A stretch of 64,000 nt of DNA from Achatina immaculata (GCA_009760885.1 CM019703.1:8134459-8198458), one strand, 5' to 3'. Counted from the stretch's first letter, positions 32,300 to 45,357 are shown. Notes: generated by a model not told the origin, from the sequence alone. Program-made: numbers and translations.

Positions 32300-34500
32300 A
32301 CTGCAAAATCCTAATTTCTATAGAGGCCCAATTTTATGTTGGGGGTGGGGTGGGGGTGTCCAGCTTGTGCAATGCTCCGGGGGTTTTCCTATTTTTAGCT
32401 AATAATAGGAGATTCTCCTATTTTTAAGGATGGGGCCATGGGACACGTAGTGGATGAAAACAGAATGACTAATCAATTTGGTGTGGGAAGGAGTGTTAAA
32501 ATACTTCTGCACCAACCTCTAGAATTCCTCTGGAAAGCCGTGTCTGTATGCTTCCTCAACACATCTGCATGTGCATCTATTATTGCTACTTGACATGCTG
32601 TCCACGCGTATGCAACTTTTAAAAAAATATTTTATTCATCGACTGTTCTTTCGTTCTATTATTCGCCTTATTCTTTTCCTGCACAAGCCCCAGAAACCTA
32701 TAATTTACCGCAGTCATATGAGTCCCTTAGTTATCTTCCAACGTTAGTGAACGGCCGCCATAACTCCTCCCAAATTTCTGTGGTTTATTTGGTCACATAA
32801 AACGCACAGATACACTTGATAGCTGTTGACCTCCGTCTTGTTTAACTAGGTGGTTATCTATCTACTCACGCACGAGTAGTTTCCAGTTTTTAACGAAAAA
32901 CATTAACACCCCCCCCCCCAAAAAAAAAAACTCCCTTCTCCCCAAACACAATGGCAGTCAATTTATTTTCCCTCCCTCTTTTTTGATTTATTATATTAAA
33001 GTATTGGGGGGGGGGGGTAAGGGGTGGGGAGGGGTTATTGGCTTGGACAGGTGGTGGGGATGGAAGAATACCTGCATAAAGTTGCTAACAGCCATATGAA
33101 AACTTCCCATCTGTAAAAATTCATTGTTATGTGCGTACATTAAAAATAAACATGCATTAAACATTCTACCTCTTCACGAACTGCAAACATCTACCGATCA
33201 ATGCAGATAAATTATGCTTTGGATCATTGGCTAATAAAAGATGAACCGAACGAAAGAAGAGAATATTAAAAAAAATGTTGGAGAGGAAAGTTATTTTTTT
33301 GTTTTATTACCCAGATGATATTTTTTTGTTGTTGTTCTCAAGCGGCTCGTATCGGAGGGAGATCTTCTTAAATTTAAAATTGTCTAAACATTTACAAATT
33401 GTATATCTTCTGTCGAGCGAAGGAAGTTGTAGGCAGCTAGTGAAACCCCCATCGCAGGGATTTCACAGCTTGCCCAGCCCATTTTGTTCCCGACTGGTTG
33501 TCGCCGTGGTTGATGACGTCACACACAAGGCGCAAGTGAGGGCCGACTCACAGAGTCATCATGCGACATAGAAAAGAACCACGATCGAAAATAAAAATTG
33601 TAAAACTATTTATAAGAAACTATATATTTGTGCGTGTCAACTTTAATACTTTTGCAATATACGTATTATTTGGACTCATATCTGTAATTTTAAGGTGTAA
33701 TTATAAGTTAATACTTCGTTTGTTTTCCTTTGGCGCTGTAATACAACTTGCAAACTTTTTTTTCCCCCCCCCTCATGCAAGTTCTATTTCCCGTCTGCCT
33801 GTCGCCAATAATAAAAGACGAAGAATGCCTGCGTTTCTAGTTTTCTCATAATAATTAATTATACACTTGAGTTGATTTCAATCCCATAGTGTAAAATTGA
33901 TCATATAGGGCGACTTTCGAAGCCGTAAAAGTGGTTTATTACCATCGCAAACTTATGTGAAAAGATCGCTCGTTTCAGAACTATACACACCGACAGATCC
34001 TTGCCAGCCTGGGTCCTTTGAAGAAGTGCCGACAGCGAGATCTGTTTAAACCGAGTCAGGTCAGGGATTTTCTGATTTCATTCACATGCTTATGTTGTGT
34101 CTTACTGTGCCTATTTAAATTTTGGAATGTAATCCGTAGCGCATGCATGCAAAATCCAATCTCTTTCAAACTCTGTAGAGTGGCAATCCCTAAAGCTGTG
34201 CAGTTCGCCATAACCGCTACAACAGCCAGCGGTTTCACTTATACATTGAGCCACAAAGTGTACACTTGCCACATAAAACTGTCCTCAGGGGGTCGGTGTC
34301 ACAAGTGCATTGACCAGCTTCTGACTTTAAAAAAAAGAAGAAAAAAATGTTGCACAGACATACGGTAACTTTCTTTTGTTGTGAATTTCACGAAATGTCA
34401 GATAGCAAGCAACAGTTTATTAACAGTCCTGGATGAGATCGCCAATTTATGACTGTCATAAGCGCACTTTTCGTATAAGGAGATGGTTTTGAAGCAGGTA
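32300..34500. other. Non-coding stretch with possible regulatory sequence
   Basis: No supported gene. 33001-33050 is G-rich, with a run of 12 G residues at 33005-33016. 33270-34400 is mostly free of recognised repeats and has more CpG than its surroundings. It includes a perfect CRE-type palindrome at 33514-33521. It could hold an upstream promoter or non-coding exon, but nothing proves it. Confidence 0.35.
33514..33521. promoter_or_regulatory. CRE-like palindrome TGACGTCA
   Basis: This is a perfect CREB/ATF consensus, with an AP-1-like gagtcatc about 40 bp downstream (33553-33560). In 64 kb a perfect 8-mer is expected about once by chance, so this alone does not define a promoter. Confidence 0.2.
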
Positions 34501-34509
34501 GATATCAGT

Positions 34510-34800
34510 TGTGGTTTTTGCAGAGCATCAGCCTACTGAATCTACCAGTGTTAGATTTGCATAATTGGCCACAGTAACAGCAGCCAGTGGTTTGTGTTTT
34601 GAGGTCCAGTTTCCTTGTTTTTTGTCAAGTTTGGTCCTCAAATCCTCCCCATATGGTGATGGATCCTTGCACAGTGTTGCTCTCCTTGTGACTGTCTTTC
34701 ACAATTCTTCCCAGACATCATGATTGATAGAAAAATCTTGCATTGATGATCTTTATATGTCAGTTTTTGTCCTGCCAAGTTGTCTTCTCCCCTTCACAAG
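34510..34800 (-). mobile_element. Probable LINE C-terminal fragment
   Basis: The minus strand shows, across frames, KGRRQLGRTKT with LTYKDH, a DSHKESNTVQGSI block and CCYCGQLCKS near 34590-34560. The order basic GR-rich / YKD / CxxCxxxC resembles the ends of many RTE-like ORFs. Heavily decayed. Confidence 0.4.
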
Positions 34801-35599
34801 TGCTGCCAGAGTACATAGGGTGCAAGGAAATACCAGCCATCATGTAAGAAATATCAGTAACTGAAAGCATAGCAAATTAAATGTAAAGAAAGAACATCCC
34901 ATCCACAATAATAAAGAAACATCAGATTTACAACATTATTTCATGGCATTAGGAGATACATTTTTGCCAAGACACAGTCCATTTTTCAGATGGAGTAAGA
35001 ATTTGTGAAGTATAAACAGGTGTTTTTGTTAAAAAAAATTTTGTTTTTGTCATTGGCTTTGGATGTTAGCTTTCATTCTATACCAGTAAACAATTTTCTA
35101 TTTAAAAACAGTTGCATTAACCACTTTGCTAATCAAGTGTGCCCTCACACAATACTGCCTTATTTACTATATGCTATCCAACTGGCCAACTTAAAATAGG
35201 GTAAAAACTCTCATTGTACACTTTACTAATCTGGTTCCAATACCCTCACATGGTATCGCTTAATTTACTTGTTGGTGTCCTGTTGACTAGATAACACGAT
35301 GGAAGAAGAATCACATTTGAAAATATTAAATTTTGAAATGAAATTCTGTGACCGTCCTTTTTTTGTACTAACATCAAACAAAGGCACACCCAATTCACAA
35401 TAATAAAATCTAAAATGAAAGCTATTGTGCACTACTTTGAGTCTTTGCCTTGATATTTTCAGTGTTGTTTCATAATTGTTTAATGCAGTTGTAGTTTTAT
35501 GGTGCCTTACTATTCTGTTTATAAAACATTCCATCCAGCATTTTGTTTATTTATACTTAAGCAGTTTGGAGTTGTTTTTCAATAAAACTGGAAGTTTGT

Positions 35600-35885
35600 G
35601 ATATCAAGTAAAAAAAGGTAAAACCTCTGTCTCCATGCCATTAAGCCATATTGGGGATGTGGTGTTAGGCCCATATTTCTAAGCCAGACATGATATGGTC
35701 ATTATCATGCCTGGCCGCCTTTACCTTCCCAGATTTCTCTGGTTCCCATTTTTAGAGGCTGGGTGAACCCTGGGGCCATTTTTGGTGTGGTGGTACCAGA
35801 TAAAAATCCCCACTGCTGGGAGTTGAATCCAGTACCACCAGATTATTAGACTGAGCACCTAATCACTCAGTCAGCCGATATATGA
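35600..35885 (-). mobile_element. tRNA-derived SINE family B, full-length copy
   Basis: The head on the minus strand is ggctgactgagtgattaggt, then gctcag, and about 30 bases later ggattcaactcccagc (B-box-like). The body includes accctggggccatttttggt and the family tail (ggcttaatggcatggagaca). It is longer than 16865-17105 because an internal segment missing there is kept. Confidence 0.75.
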
Positions 35886-36329
35886 CATCAGAGAATATTG
35901 TATTGTTTTAAAGCACTTCATTTTTTTCAATGGTAGGGAATGAAATTCCACGCAGTAAAATCTGAATAATAGTACTAAGTGAAGAAACAAAATGTTAAGC
36001 AATCCAGCCTTAGTCACAATTACAAAAATGGGATTAGCAAGAATCACATCTGATTCACAATAGTAAACAACTGAAATACCAAGAAAGCATATGCAGTAAC
36101 AATATGCAAAACAAATTAAACACAGAATATACAGCTGATAGTAATAAACATAAAAATTAAATGTGAAGAAATTATGTTTTTCTTATAATGTGCTGCAAAG
36201 TATTTCCATTTTTGTGCATGGTTTCTCTTGACAGCTGTACTCCTTCCGTGTCTTTGTCTCGGTATTTTCAACATTGCTTTACGCAGTTATAATTTTAGTG
36301 CTTTAATATTCTGCATGTACTTTGACTTT

Positions 36330-38945
36330 TCTGATCCCCAGATTTATGAGATTTCACGCTTTTTCCCTTGTGTCATATAATGAAACATACAGGTCCTCTT
36401 CACCTGTTGTACATCTCTATGCAGAATGTCGGTGGTTGAGGAGTTTGGTAGTATCAGGTTCTTCCGAAGATCCTTCAATGCACTGCAGTCCAGCAGGTGG
36501 TGCTTAACAGTTTCTTCTTCTTGTCTGCTGCAGTGCATGCAGTATGGTGTGTAGTCAGTGGTCACTCTGTGTAAGTGTTTATTGAGGGTGATGTGTCCTG
36601 TTCGCAAGCTGACGATTGTGCACTGGTCTCTACGACATAAGCTGTTGGTGTAGTCTCCGGGGTTAGGCTTTGGCAGGTGTGTATATAGGAGGTTTTCAAG
36701 GCCTGGAGAGCAGACTGGGAGTCTGAGAAAAATGACAAGATTTTTTGGGTGGGAGGCACTGCATTTATATCTTTCTACTGGCTCAATGGTTGATTTTTCA
36801 CATCATATATCTAATGACTCTATTATGTTTGCATCACTTTCATATGCAGCTGTGGGTGTTGATTTCATTGCCCCACAAATGAAATGAACAGCTTGGTTCT
36901 GGATTCTTTCTACTTGTGTACAAGAGCTCTTTGATGGTGTGACCTGTAGGGGGAGGTTGTAATCTATTATAGATCTAACATATCCTGTGTACAGTTGTCT
37001 GAGTGTTGCTTTGTCAGCTCCCCAGAATGTTCTTGCAAGTTGCTTGATTAAGTTTAATCTTTTGGATGCTTTTTCCGCTAGTCCTGCCATGAACTTATTA
37101 AAGTTCAATTTTCTGTCTAGTTTCACACCAAGGTATGTTGGATTTTTTTCTTTCATGATTCAAGCACCATCAAGGATTATTTTCAGTTCTTTCTTTGCTA
37201 GTTTGTTGCTAAGATTGAAGACTATGTAGTTTTACTAACATTGATCTTCAACTTCTAGAAATTGCAATAAGCTGATATGGTGAGGAGGGCTCTATTAAGT
37301 CTCTCTGCAGCCAGCTGTAGGTCTGTTCCACTAGTCCATATGACAAAGTCATCAGCAAACATGGCTTTGTGAGTGTTCAATAGGTTGGAGAGGTCATTTA
37401 TAAAAATTAGGAACAAGCAAGGTGCAGCTAAAAGCAGAACTTTTTGGCAGACCTTCCTCCAGTAACAGCCATACAAACTCAGGTCAATAACTGTAAAACG
37501 TTTGACAGTTATTGACCTGAGTTTGTATGGCTGTGTTACTCAGGTAGTTTTTAACCCATTGATACATTTTTCCATGTATGCCCATGTTCAGCATTTTTAA
37601 CAGTAGGCCTTTTCACCAGACCTTGTTTACAAAGACAGCTACTGAGTTTCTCTCGTGTAAAAAACTGTCTTTTACACTATGAGTGAGGAGAAATAGCTGG
37701 TCTTCGGTTCTTGATTCCTTGTGGATGCCTGCCAGGAAGTTATTGAGGGACCCTGAGGATTCCAACCACCAATGCAGCCTGTTGTTAAGCATACATTCTG
37801 CTAGCTTACCAGTGTTGGAAGTCAGTGAGATTGGTCTAAAGCTTTTTAGGTTATCTTCTGGTTTTCCTTTTTTCAAGATAGGGCTAACTATGGCTGACTT
37901 TCAAGATTTTAGTAGTACTCCATTTTGCCAGGTCTTGTTAATGAGTTAAGCAATGTGGACTTTCCTACAGGGCCCAGATGATGGATCATTTCATTTGATA
38001 TTCCGTCTGGACCTGGTGCTTTTCTTAGCTGTAGCTTACCCGTAGCACTCTGGAGTTCATGGATGGTAAAGATTTCCTAAAAAGTGAAATGTTTGCCAAG
38101 CTAGATTTCTCTTTACTTCTCAGAATTTTTCCCAGTGCCTTGTCACGTACTTTCCTGTTGGAAGATTTGTTGGTAGCAGCAAAGAACTTTGTCTGAGTCA
38201 CTTGAGAGGACTTGACCAGAGATTCGCACTGGTTTAGGGTTAGTTTGTTTTTTTTCGTAAAATGTTATCTAAGAGTTTCCAAGCCTTCTTTTCTTCAGTT
38301 CTGAGGTTGAGATTGCTACATGTTCTTAACCACTTCTCTTTCTTTGCTTTTTTGAGTTTCAAGTCTTACCTCAGATGTTAGTTTATTGTACTCTGTTCTG
38401 TTTTCTGGAATAGGTTTTTTTCTCTGAGTTTTTCCTGTCTGCTTTTCTTTTTTTGACTAAGTCTTCCGAGATTTTGTCCAGAAGGGACTATATTTCTTTC
38501 TGCATCCTTGGGGGATTGTTTTGTAGGCTACTCCAACTATAGCTTGGATTATGTTGGTGTAGAGTGTGTCAGTGTTTGTGTTATCATTTATTTTTGGTAG
38601 GTTTTCATCTGTGTTCTGAATTTTTCCCAATCTGCTTTTCTATAATTCTAGTGAGGGGGTTTTTGTGATCTTTGGTTTCGTGTGTGAGAGATTTGTAGTA
38701 GGATGGGGCGATGGTCACTTCCTGTGTCTTCAAGCGCTCTCAGAGTACAATCGTTGTGGATGTCAGCTGAGACAATGGTGAGGTCAGTCCAGTAGCTCTG
38801 TGGAGGAATGTTGGTGGGGAAGAGGCGTCTTGCAGTATGTATTATCATGTTTGCTGGTGTTGCAATTGGGGGGGGGGGTGGGTGGGGGCGCAGTGCCACC
38901 TGATGTGGACATTTTATAAGGTGACGTCTGGGCACATATTTTTTC
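36330..38945 (-). mobile_element. Non-LTR retrotransposon with EN end, RT and RNase H (I/Jockey-type)
   Basis: Minus strand, from right to left. EN C-terminus: YWTDLTIVSADIHND and GSDHRPILLQI (38770-38690). RT start: KPEDNLKSFRPISLTSNTGK (37865-37810), AGIHKESRTEDQLF, then APCLFLIFINDL, and MFADDFVIWTSG (37364-37330, intact ADD). Thumb: TYLGVKLDRKLNF, QLYTGYVRSIIDYN. RNase H: FSDSQSALQALK (36735-36700). End: GHITLNKHLHRV, CMHCSRQEEETVKHHLLDC (zinc knuckle). Many stops and frame shifts; the element is truncated inside the endonuclease. It is a different lineage from the RTE-like copies. Confidence 0.85.
37465..37534. repeat. Perfect foldback palindrome, 30-bp arms
   Basis: The left arm 37465-37494 (acagccatacaaactcaggt, then caataactgt) is exactly complementary to 37505-37534. 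The 10-base spacer is itself almost self-complementary. It sits inside the LINE RT domain and interrupts its frame. Confidence 0.95.
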
Positions 38946-39094
38946 TTTTTGTTTCTGACATTTTCATATTGGGGTTTTTGTCCTAAGTCTTTCTTTCATA
39001 TCCAGGAGGCCTTTTCAGCGAGAAGCTGAGATCAGGCTCCAGTGCAATGCCCGCTTTGAGACGGTTTCACAGAGACACTCTGACTTTAGGATGA

Positions 39095-39360
39095 GGTATT
39101 TAAAAAGCAAATTATAGCAAAGATCAGAGGCAGACAAGCGAGATTTATAGGACATTTCCTGAGAAGAGGAAAATTGAACACACTGGCATCTGAAACAACT
39201 GAAGGAAGAAGAGATAGGAAGATAGAGAGAGAAGTTACTGTATGGGCTGCCAGTGTGGCTAGGAAGAAAGTCACTGGCGGTGGATCTCATAATCAAGTCT
39301 AAAGACAGGGAATTGTGGAGAGAAATGATTGCCTACACCATGGCACGCCACTTTGAATGA
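39095..39360 (+). mobile_element. LINE 3' fragment (family of 21.5-22.6 kb)
   Basis: The block from aaagcaaattatagcaaaga to the end near ggcacgccactttgaatga parallels 54905-55150: KIRGRQARFIGHFLR, then a basic stretch and VTVWAASVARKKVTGGGS. Confidence 0.75.
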
Positions 39361-39364
39361 ATCC

Positions 39365-41820
39365 AGTGGGTGCTTCAACAATGTCCATTCCTTGCCACCT
39401 TTAGTCTGCTGGCTGCTTTGTTTGCCTCATTCTGATAGCCATTGTTGTGGAGACCCACAGGCTTGTCACGTCCTGGACTCATCAGTTTCCGTCAGATTTT
39501 CCTCATCGCCACAGTTGATCTTCATGTCCCCATCTATCCCGACCAGCCCAGTGTGGCCCCAGACCAAGATTTTAGCTCCACCTATTGACAGGTGTGCACT
39601 GCCAAAAGCTGGAGGCCCTTCTGTCCTAGGAGGGGTATTTTGTGCTTGTTTCTTCCACAGCCAAGTGGGTTTTCTTAGCATACAGAGGATTTTGTCTGAG
39701 TTATCTGACACTTTTATAATAGACAAGAGGCTGCTAGCAGATTTTTCAGTTCTATGTTCCCTCTTTCTTTTAGAGAAATTTCTGTTCCCTAAAAATTCTG
39801 CCTTATAAGAGGGTGATAATATATTTTATAACAATAACAAAATAATGTTGGTTACTACAGGAGCATGTCAGAGTTTTTTAAACAGTCAGATCTGATGTTC
39901 CCTGCTTCACAAAGACTGTTAAGATAGGTGTGTTCTTAACACAGTTATTCCCAGGGGAACTCTGCATGTAAGAAAACTCTTAAGATTCCAGTCTGATCTT
40001 TTGTCTATGTGTACCTAAGCAAATAGTTTGGACTTGTAAACTGTAGAAAACTATAGTACTAGAAGCTTATGTATGTGTAATATGCTACAATACTTTGTTT
40101 TTGCACTTATTTTTTCAGTAGAATGAAATGTCATAAAAATATTTGATTTGCAATGCTAATTGAACAAAATAAATGCAAAGAGAGTCTGTCTAATTCACAG
40201 TTTTAAAAAAAAAATGAGATTACCACCATCTGACTCCATAGTAATAAATTATTACATGAACTTTGTAATGCTGCCAAGTACTTCTGTTTTTGTAGATGAT
40301 TTTCTCATGGTGTTGAAGGATATTTTATTTTGTAAAGCACTTCCATTTCTTTTAAACCTATTATCATGTTGTTAGTAGATCAGGTAAGGAATATTATTAG
40401 CTGAACATACTGTTAGCTGAACATACTGTTGAAGGGAAAGTTTTGTAATAAATACTTATAATTAAAGTGTAACATTTTAATGAGCCACTTTTTACATTCA
40501 CTTCAGAGTACTAAATGAATGAATTAAGTGTAATTATTTGTTTAAAGTACTTCATTTCACCATTGGCATAAATTTCAAGCAGTAAAATCTTATTTGCAAT
40601 AAAACACATGAAATTCCATTAATCTTTTAAAATAAAACCTGCTGCCCAGTTTTTTTTTGTTTTTTTCAAGTGGATGATGAGATACACAGCAGAAAGGTAT
40701 CTTTCATTGATAAGGACACCTAATATTCTTCATACGTTTTCTGTAGTGGTCCAATGTAGATAAGTGCATCTACATAAAACAGTTTTATAAGTTTTAACAA
40801 ATTTACAGATGTGAATGAAGCATAATCAGTCAGAAAACTCACTTGAAACATGTACTTATGATCTTTGTAAAGTGATCTCTTTTCTCTGCTTTTAAATTAA
40901 ATTTTTCCACATAAACCAGGAAATTAAAAAAAAAAAACAAATAAATAAATCCTTAGTTTCCTATCATTTTCTCAAATGGAAAAATGGTGGTGAGGAAGAC
41001 AAATACAGTTTTTTTTTTTTTCCAACTCTTTGCTGAAGCAGGGTCATTCATGCATTACTTCTGCCAGAAAAAAGCAGTGGGCCACTGAGGCCCTATTATG
41101 AATGCCAGTGTTGGTTATATGACAAAATAAGTAACACAGTAACACAAAATAGTAAATAAACGCATGAATAAAGCAAATTCAAACAGACAAACTAATGTGG
41201 CATATTCACTTTTAATGTTTCTCTGGGTAAGTATGTGATAAAGGTCTTTTCTGAGTATAGATTTGACAGTGACAGTTAGAGACCTCATGAAATATTTAAG
41301 AGACTTTTGGGTGTAGACCTAGAAAAGAGTATATAATAATGAATTTTGTAATTGGACAAAGAAAATGCTACAGAAATCATTTAAAAGCACTAATAAAGTT
41401 TCTTCTAAGGCAGAAAGATTAGGTTAGCTGAATATTCTTGATGTTTAATACAAAAAACCTGCCTGTGTACATGGAATGGATTTCTGGGATTTGCTATTTA
41501 TTTAGAAGATATGTCACATATGCATTAGTTTCATCAACATAAAGTCTACTGAAACCTCACTCTACAAACATAAGAGCTTAAAACAGACCAGAGGAAAATA
41601 ATGTAAATTTAAAATTAGAAACCAGAACATATATGAAAACATCTTGCTGATCATGGGATTCATGAAGACAACCTGTCTCTTGTCTTGATAATTGAGCCTG
41701 TTTATACTGAATACAGAAGTTGGTATATCTCCAACCAATAAGGTAAATTTAAATGTTGCTATGATAATAAATCTCTAAAACAGATAAATGCTAGAGAACT
41801 TTGACTATGCTGTAGTGAAC
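39365..41820. other. Non-coding stretch, no gene recognised
   Basis: It includes one long open stretch (39329-39808) with no domain signature or convincing splice context, several poly-A/T runs and AT-rich DNA. No RNA gene or recognised repeat was found. Confidence 0.5.
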
Positions 41821-41824
41821 CATA

Positions 41825-42040
41825 TGGGAATAGGACAAGTTCTTGTTCAGATTTCACACATTGAGATAGGATAAGTTCTTGTTCAGATTTCACACATTGA
41901 GATAGAATAGGTTCTTGTTCAGATTTCACACATGGAGATAGGATAGATTCTTGTACAGATTTCACACATTGAGATAAGATAGGCTCTTGTTCAGATTTCA
42001 CACATGAAGATAGGGAAGGTTCTTGTTCAGATTTGGCCTG
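41825..42040. repeat. 36-bp minisatellite, about 6 copies
   Basis: The unit is approximately gataggataagttcttgttc agatttcacacattga. Being a multiple of three, it generates an artificial repeat ORF on the minus strand (SEQEPILSQCVK). Confidence 0.9.
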
Positions 42041-42124
42041 TAGGCCCTGTGATGTAGTCATCCAGCTAAACTGTCAATACAAATAAAGACAGTGCATTTT
42101 TACAAATATGACAGCATGATAAAT

Positions 42125-42640
42125 AATCAAGTGCCGTGCTGCGTGGCGTAGGCGATCATTTCTCTCCACAATTCCTTATCTTTAGACTTGATTATGAGAT
42201 CCGCTGCCGGTGACTTTCTACCTAGCCACACTTACGGCCCATCCAGTAAAATCTCTGTCTGTCTTCCTCTGTCTCTTATTCCCTCAATTTTTTCCATTTG
42301 CCACAATGTGTTCCAATTTTCCTCTTCTCAGAAAACATCCTACAAATCTTGCTTGTCTGCCTCTGATCTTTGCTGTAATTAACTCCAGCCTCTCTTAAGA
42401 CTTCTTCATTGGTTATCTTAGCTGTCCATGGTATCTTCAACATCCTTCTTATGAACCACATTTCCATGGTCTCCATTTCTCGCTGTAGTCTCTTATTCAT
42501 GGACCATGCCTCACATCCATAAAACAAAATTGGCTCAATGTAACGTTTAAGTACTTGGAATCTTGTTTCCATTGATATAGATATGTTGCACAAGATGTTT
42601 CTCATTTTCTGGAGTGCTGACTTGGCCTGACCACGTCTGC
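42125..42640 (-). mobile_element. LINE 3' fragment (family of 21.5-22.6 kb)
   Basis: The minus-strand ORF 42605-42276 reads MRNILCNISISMETRFQVLK, RYIEPILFYGCEAW and RRMLKIPWTAKITNEEVLRE. It then continues in other frames through the GHFLR-like block to the gcacggcacttga end at 42125. It is 5'-truncated at 42640. Confidence 0.85.
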
Positions 42641-43109
42641 TTATGATAAATTTAAATAATTTTAAAATGCTGTAAATTGTTGGTTGTTTTTTTCACCAAG
42701 AGTATGAGACTAATCAACAATCGAGTAAGTTAATCAACTCTCTAATCTATTCAGTTCTTAGCAGTAATTGAGTTTTTGAAAAAGTCCTCCTGCAGTTTTA
42801 TCAACATTTTCTTCACTTTAGGATGTGAAAAAAAAATGAATAGAGAACCAACCAAAGCAAGTGAACTTTATATTACTGCTTATGCTAGTGGTTTCATATA
42901 AACAGTAGAAACAATAAGTCATGATGGATGCAGTAGAGTCAGAAGTAATTTTGAGTGAGGTCAGAGTCAGTAGAAATGAAGGATTTATGAGTCAAAACAG
43001 TGGAAAAATAGGAGCCAAAGGTTTGGTCTTCAGATTCCAAAAAAGCTGGAGCAGGTTTCATTTGCTTTTAGAGGAACATCTTGAAAGGCCTCTTGAAAAA
43101 AAAATTACA

Positions 43110-43640
43110 ACAAAAGTAAAATTTTACCAGAGTGGCATCCGCAATACACTTCTGTGCAGAGCAGTATGTTGGAGGATAGCAGAGAAGAAAATGACCAGTG
43201 TTCTCATGTCACACATGCTGCCTGAGAAAGATTCTGGAAATGTTTTCAGTGATACCAGTAAAAGACCTATTCATTTAAAGTACACAAGAAGTTTTAAACA
43301 TAATTATAACAAAATAACACTGGGCATGATTAGTCACATATATAGGAAGGGCCTAAATACTATTTCTAGCTCACAGTCACAGCAAAAGTGACAGTGGAAA
43401 TAGATTAGTCATGTACTAAAAAAAGGACCCAAACACTGTTTTCTAGATGAGCGACAATGGATTTCAGAGGATGAGAAGTTAGCTAAGGAGCTGAGGTCAA
43501 GATGGCACAACTGGGACGTGAAATGAGAAATGCGGAGAATTTGTTGCTGTGTTAAGATATTGCTGATGTCTTGAACATCGACTGCTTCTGTCAGCATCGG
43601 AGAACACGGATGAATTGATATTAATGGCGTTTTTAATGGC
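43110..43640 (+). mobile_element. Decayed LINE thumb/C-terminal fragment
   Basis: Combining frames near 43150-43240 gives CRAVCWRIAEKKMTSVLMSH followed by CCLRKIL. This matches the LLYGAExWRxxxxDxxxLxxFxxxCLRKIL region after the RT domain. A WIGHVL-like block follows near 43395. An open frame of 156 codons (42921-43391) overlaps but crosses these frames and is not called as a gene. Confidence 0.5.
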
Positions 43641-44279
43641 ATGAATCCTGCTTATGCAAGACTAAATAAATGAAATCTTAGCATTGAAAAATTGTAATCA
43701 AAATGAGTTAAATATGTATTAATGTATATATTGAGAAGGAAAAGGATGTATTATGTATATACATTGGGAAGGGGAGAGTAGGGGAAGCTTCCAGTTAAAA
43801 AAAAAATAACACAAATGTTGCAGGTGTTTCAGCAGTTATTATTTGTTTAATTCTAAAGGATAAACATTGCTGCATACATGATAAGAGAGAGAGGAGGTTG
43901 AACATGCTGTTTTTGTGACCTGTTCCGTTTGTTGCTGCATTGAGAGGTCAAAAGGAACAATGATCTTATTGTTTAGTTTTTTTAGATGAGAAAAGAGGAA
44001 CTGATTAACCCATTCCAGTTCTGTGTCAGAACTTTAATAGACAAACTGGTTTTGGTGTTGCAGTCCCATGTCAGAATTTTGTCACACAAGTGGCTCTATT
44101 CAAAAACAGATTTAATGATGTGTTAAATAAAAAAAAATAGTTCAGCTTAGTTAACCAGTTCTTGAATTTTTATATAAGCGTCAGAGCACACAAAATGAAC
44201 AAATATCAAGTTGGATTCTAAAGTAGTGATTCTTTTGTGATATGTATAAACCTTATCTGTGATATCTTATATCCTTCCA

Positions 44280-45357
44280 GTGCCATTAACATCACATAGG
44301 GCTCGCAAGGTAGTTTGCCAATTTTTCCTGTCTTCGGCGAGTCTTTCAGGTTTTTATGCCTATTAATTTGGCCTTCTTAACATTGTCCTCTTCAGAGTTT
44401 CACACGGTCTGCCTCTTTTTCTTTGGCCTGTTGTGTTCCATCTTATAGCTTGTTTTGGGAATCTCTGACTGTTTCTTCTCATCACATGACCAGCATATGT
44501 CCATCTCCTTTTCCTGATCACCCATGAGACTGGTTGTTGTTCAGTCATCTGTCTTATCTCTGCATTGTTCTTGAATTCGTTCCACTTGATGCCGAGTATT
44601 TTCCTTAGGCATTTGTTTTCAAAAGAGTCTAATTTCTTGTCTATATCTTTAGTTGTTTTCCAGCTTTCACATTTGAATTGAATAGTCTTAACTTGTTTTT
44701 TGTGCTTATAACTTTTGAATTCCATATGTTCTCAAGATTCTTGAAGATCGATGCTGCTTTTGCAATTCTAACTTCCGTTCTGGTGTCACCATCCTGGTCT
44801 GTGTAGCTGCCAAGGTATGCAAATTGATTGACTTCTTCAATATTTCTTCTATGTGAATTTTTCCATTTTGATTAATGGGAAGTTTCATTATTTTTGTTTT
44901 GTCCTTGTTAATTTCAAGTCCTATTTTGCTAGCTAGTGAAGACAGGCTATCTGTTGTTTTTTTTTTGCATGGAATTCACATTGTTACTGATAAGAGTTAT
45001 GTCATCAGCAAAATCAAGATCTTCTAGTTGGGTCTCATGTACCCAGTCAATACCTGTGTTACCTGTGCAGCATTTTTTCATTATGAGGTCTGTTGTAATT
45101 CCAAAAAGCAATGGATACAGTATACATCCTTGTTTCACACCTGTTTCAATCTGGAACCATTCTCTCATCCTTTCTTCTGTTTTGACTGCACAAACGTATC
45201 CATTGTATAAGTCCTTAATGGTGTTGACAGCTTTAGATGGTATTCCATATAGACTTAAAATTCTCCACAATGAATCTCAGTGTATGCTATCAAATGCCTT
45301 TTTAAAGTCTAGAAGTTCAGTGTTAGTGGTTTCTGCTTTTCAATATGTTCTTCAAGT
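44280..45357 (-). mobile_element. RTE-like retrotransposon 3' portion, antisense to Smad
   Basis: The minus strand, from 45357 leftward, carries the RT segments LWRILSLYGIPSKAVNTIKD, FQIETGVKQGCILYP and LEDLDFADDITLIS (intact FADD). Then come an INQNGKIHIEE block, CESWKTTKDIDKKLDSFENK, CLRKILGIKW, a QPVSWVIRKRRWTYAGHVM block and GQRKRGRPCETLKRTML. It is the same family as the plus-strand element at 47.5-52.2 kb and forms a roughly 1-kb inverted repeat with 51145-52215. Confidence 0.85.

Noticed and set aside
39329..39808. 159-codon plus-strand ORF
   Set aside because: It overlaps the end of a LINE fragment and then unremarkable DNA; no domain, signal peptide or splice evidence was recognised.
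41759..42061. 100-codon minus-strand ORF with SEQEPILSQCVK repeats
   Set aside because: It is generated by the 36-bp minisatellite, with no conserved flanks.
42921..43391. 156-codon plus-strand ORF as a possible small gene
   Set aside because: Fragments of LINE thumb motifs appear across frames in the same interval, so a decayed retroelement explains it better.
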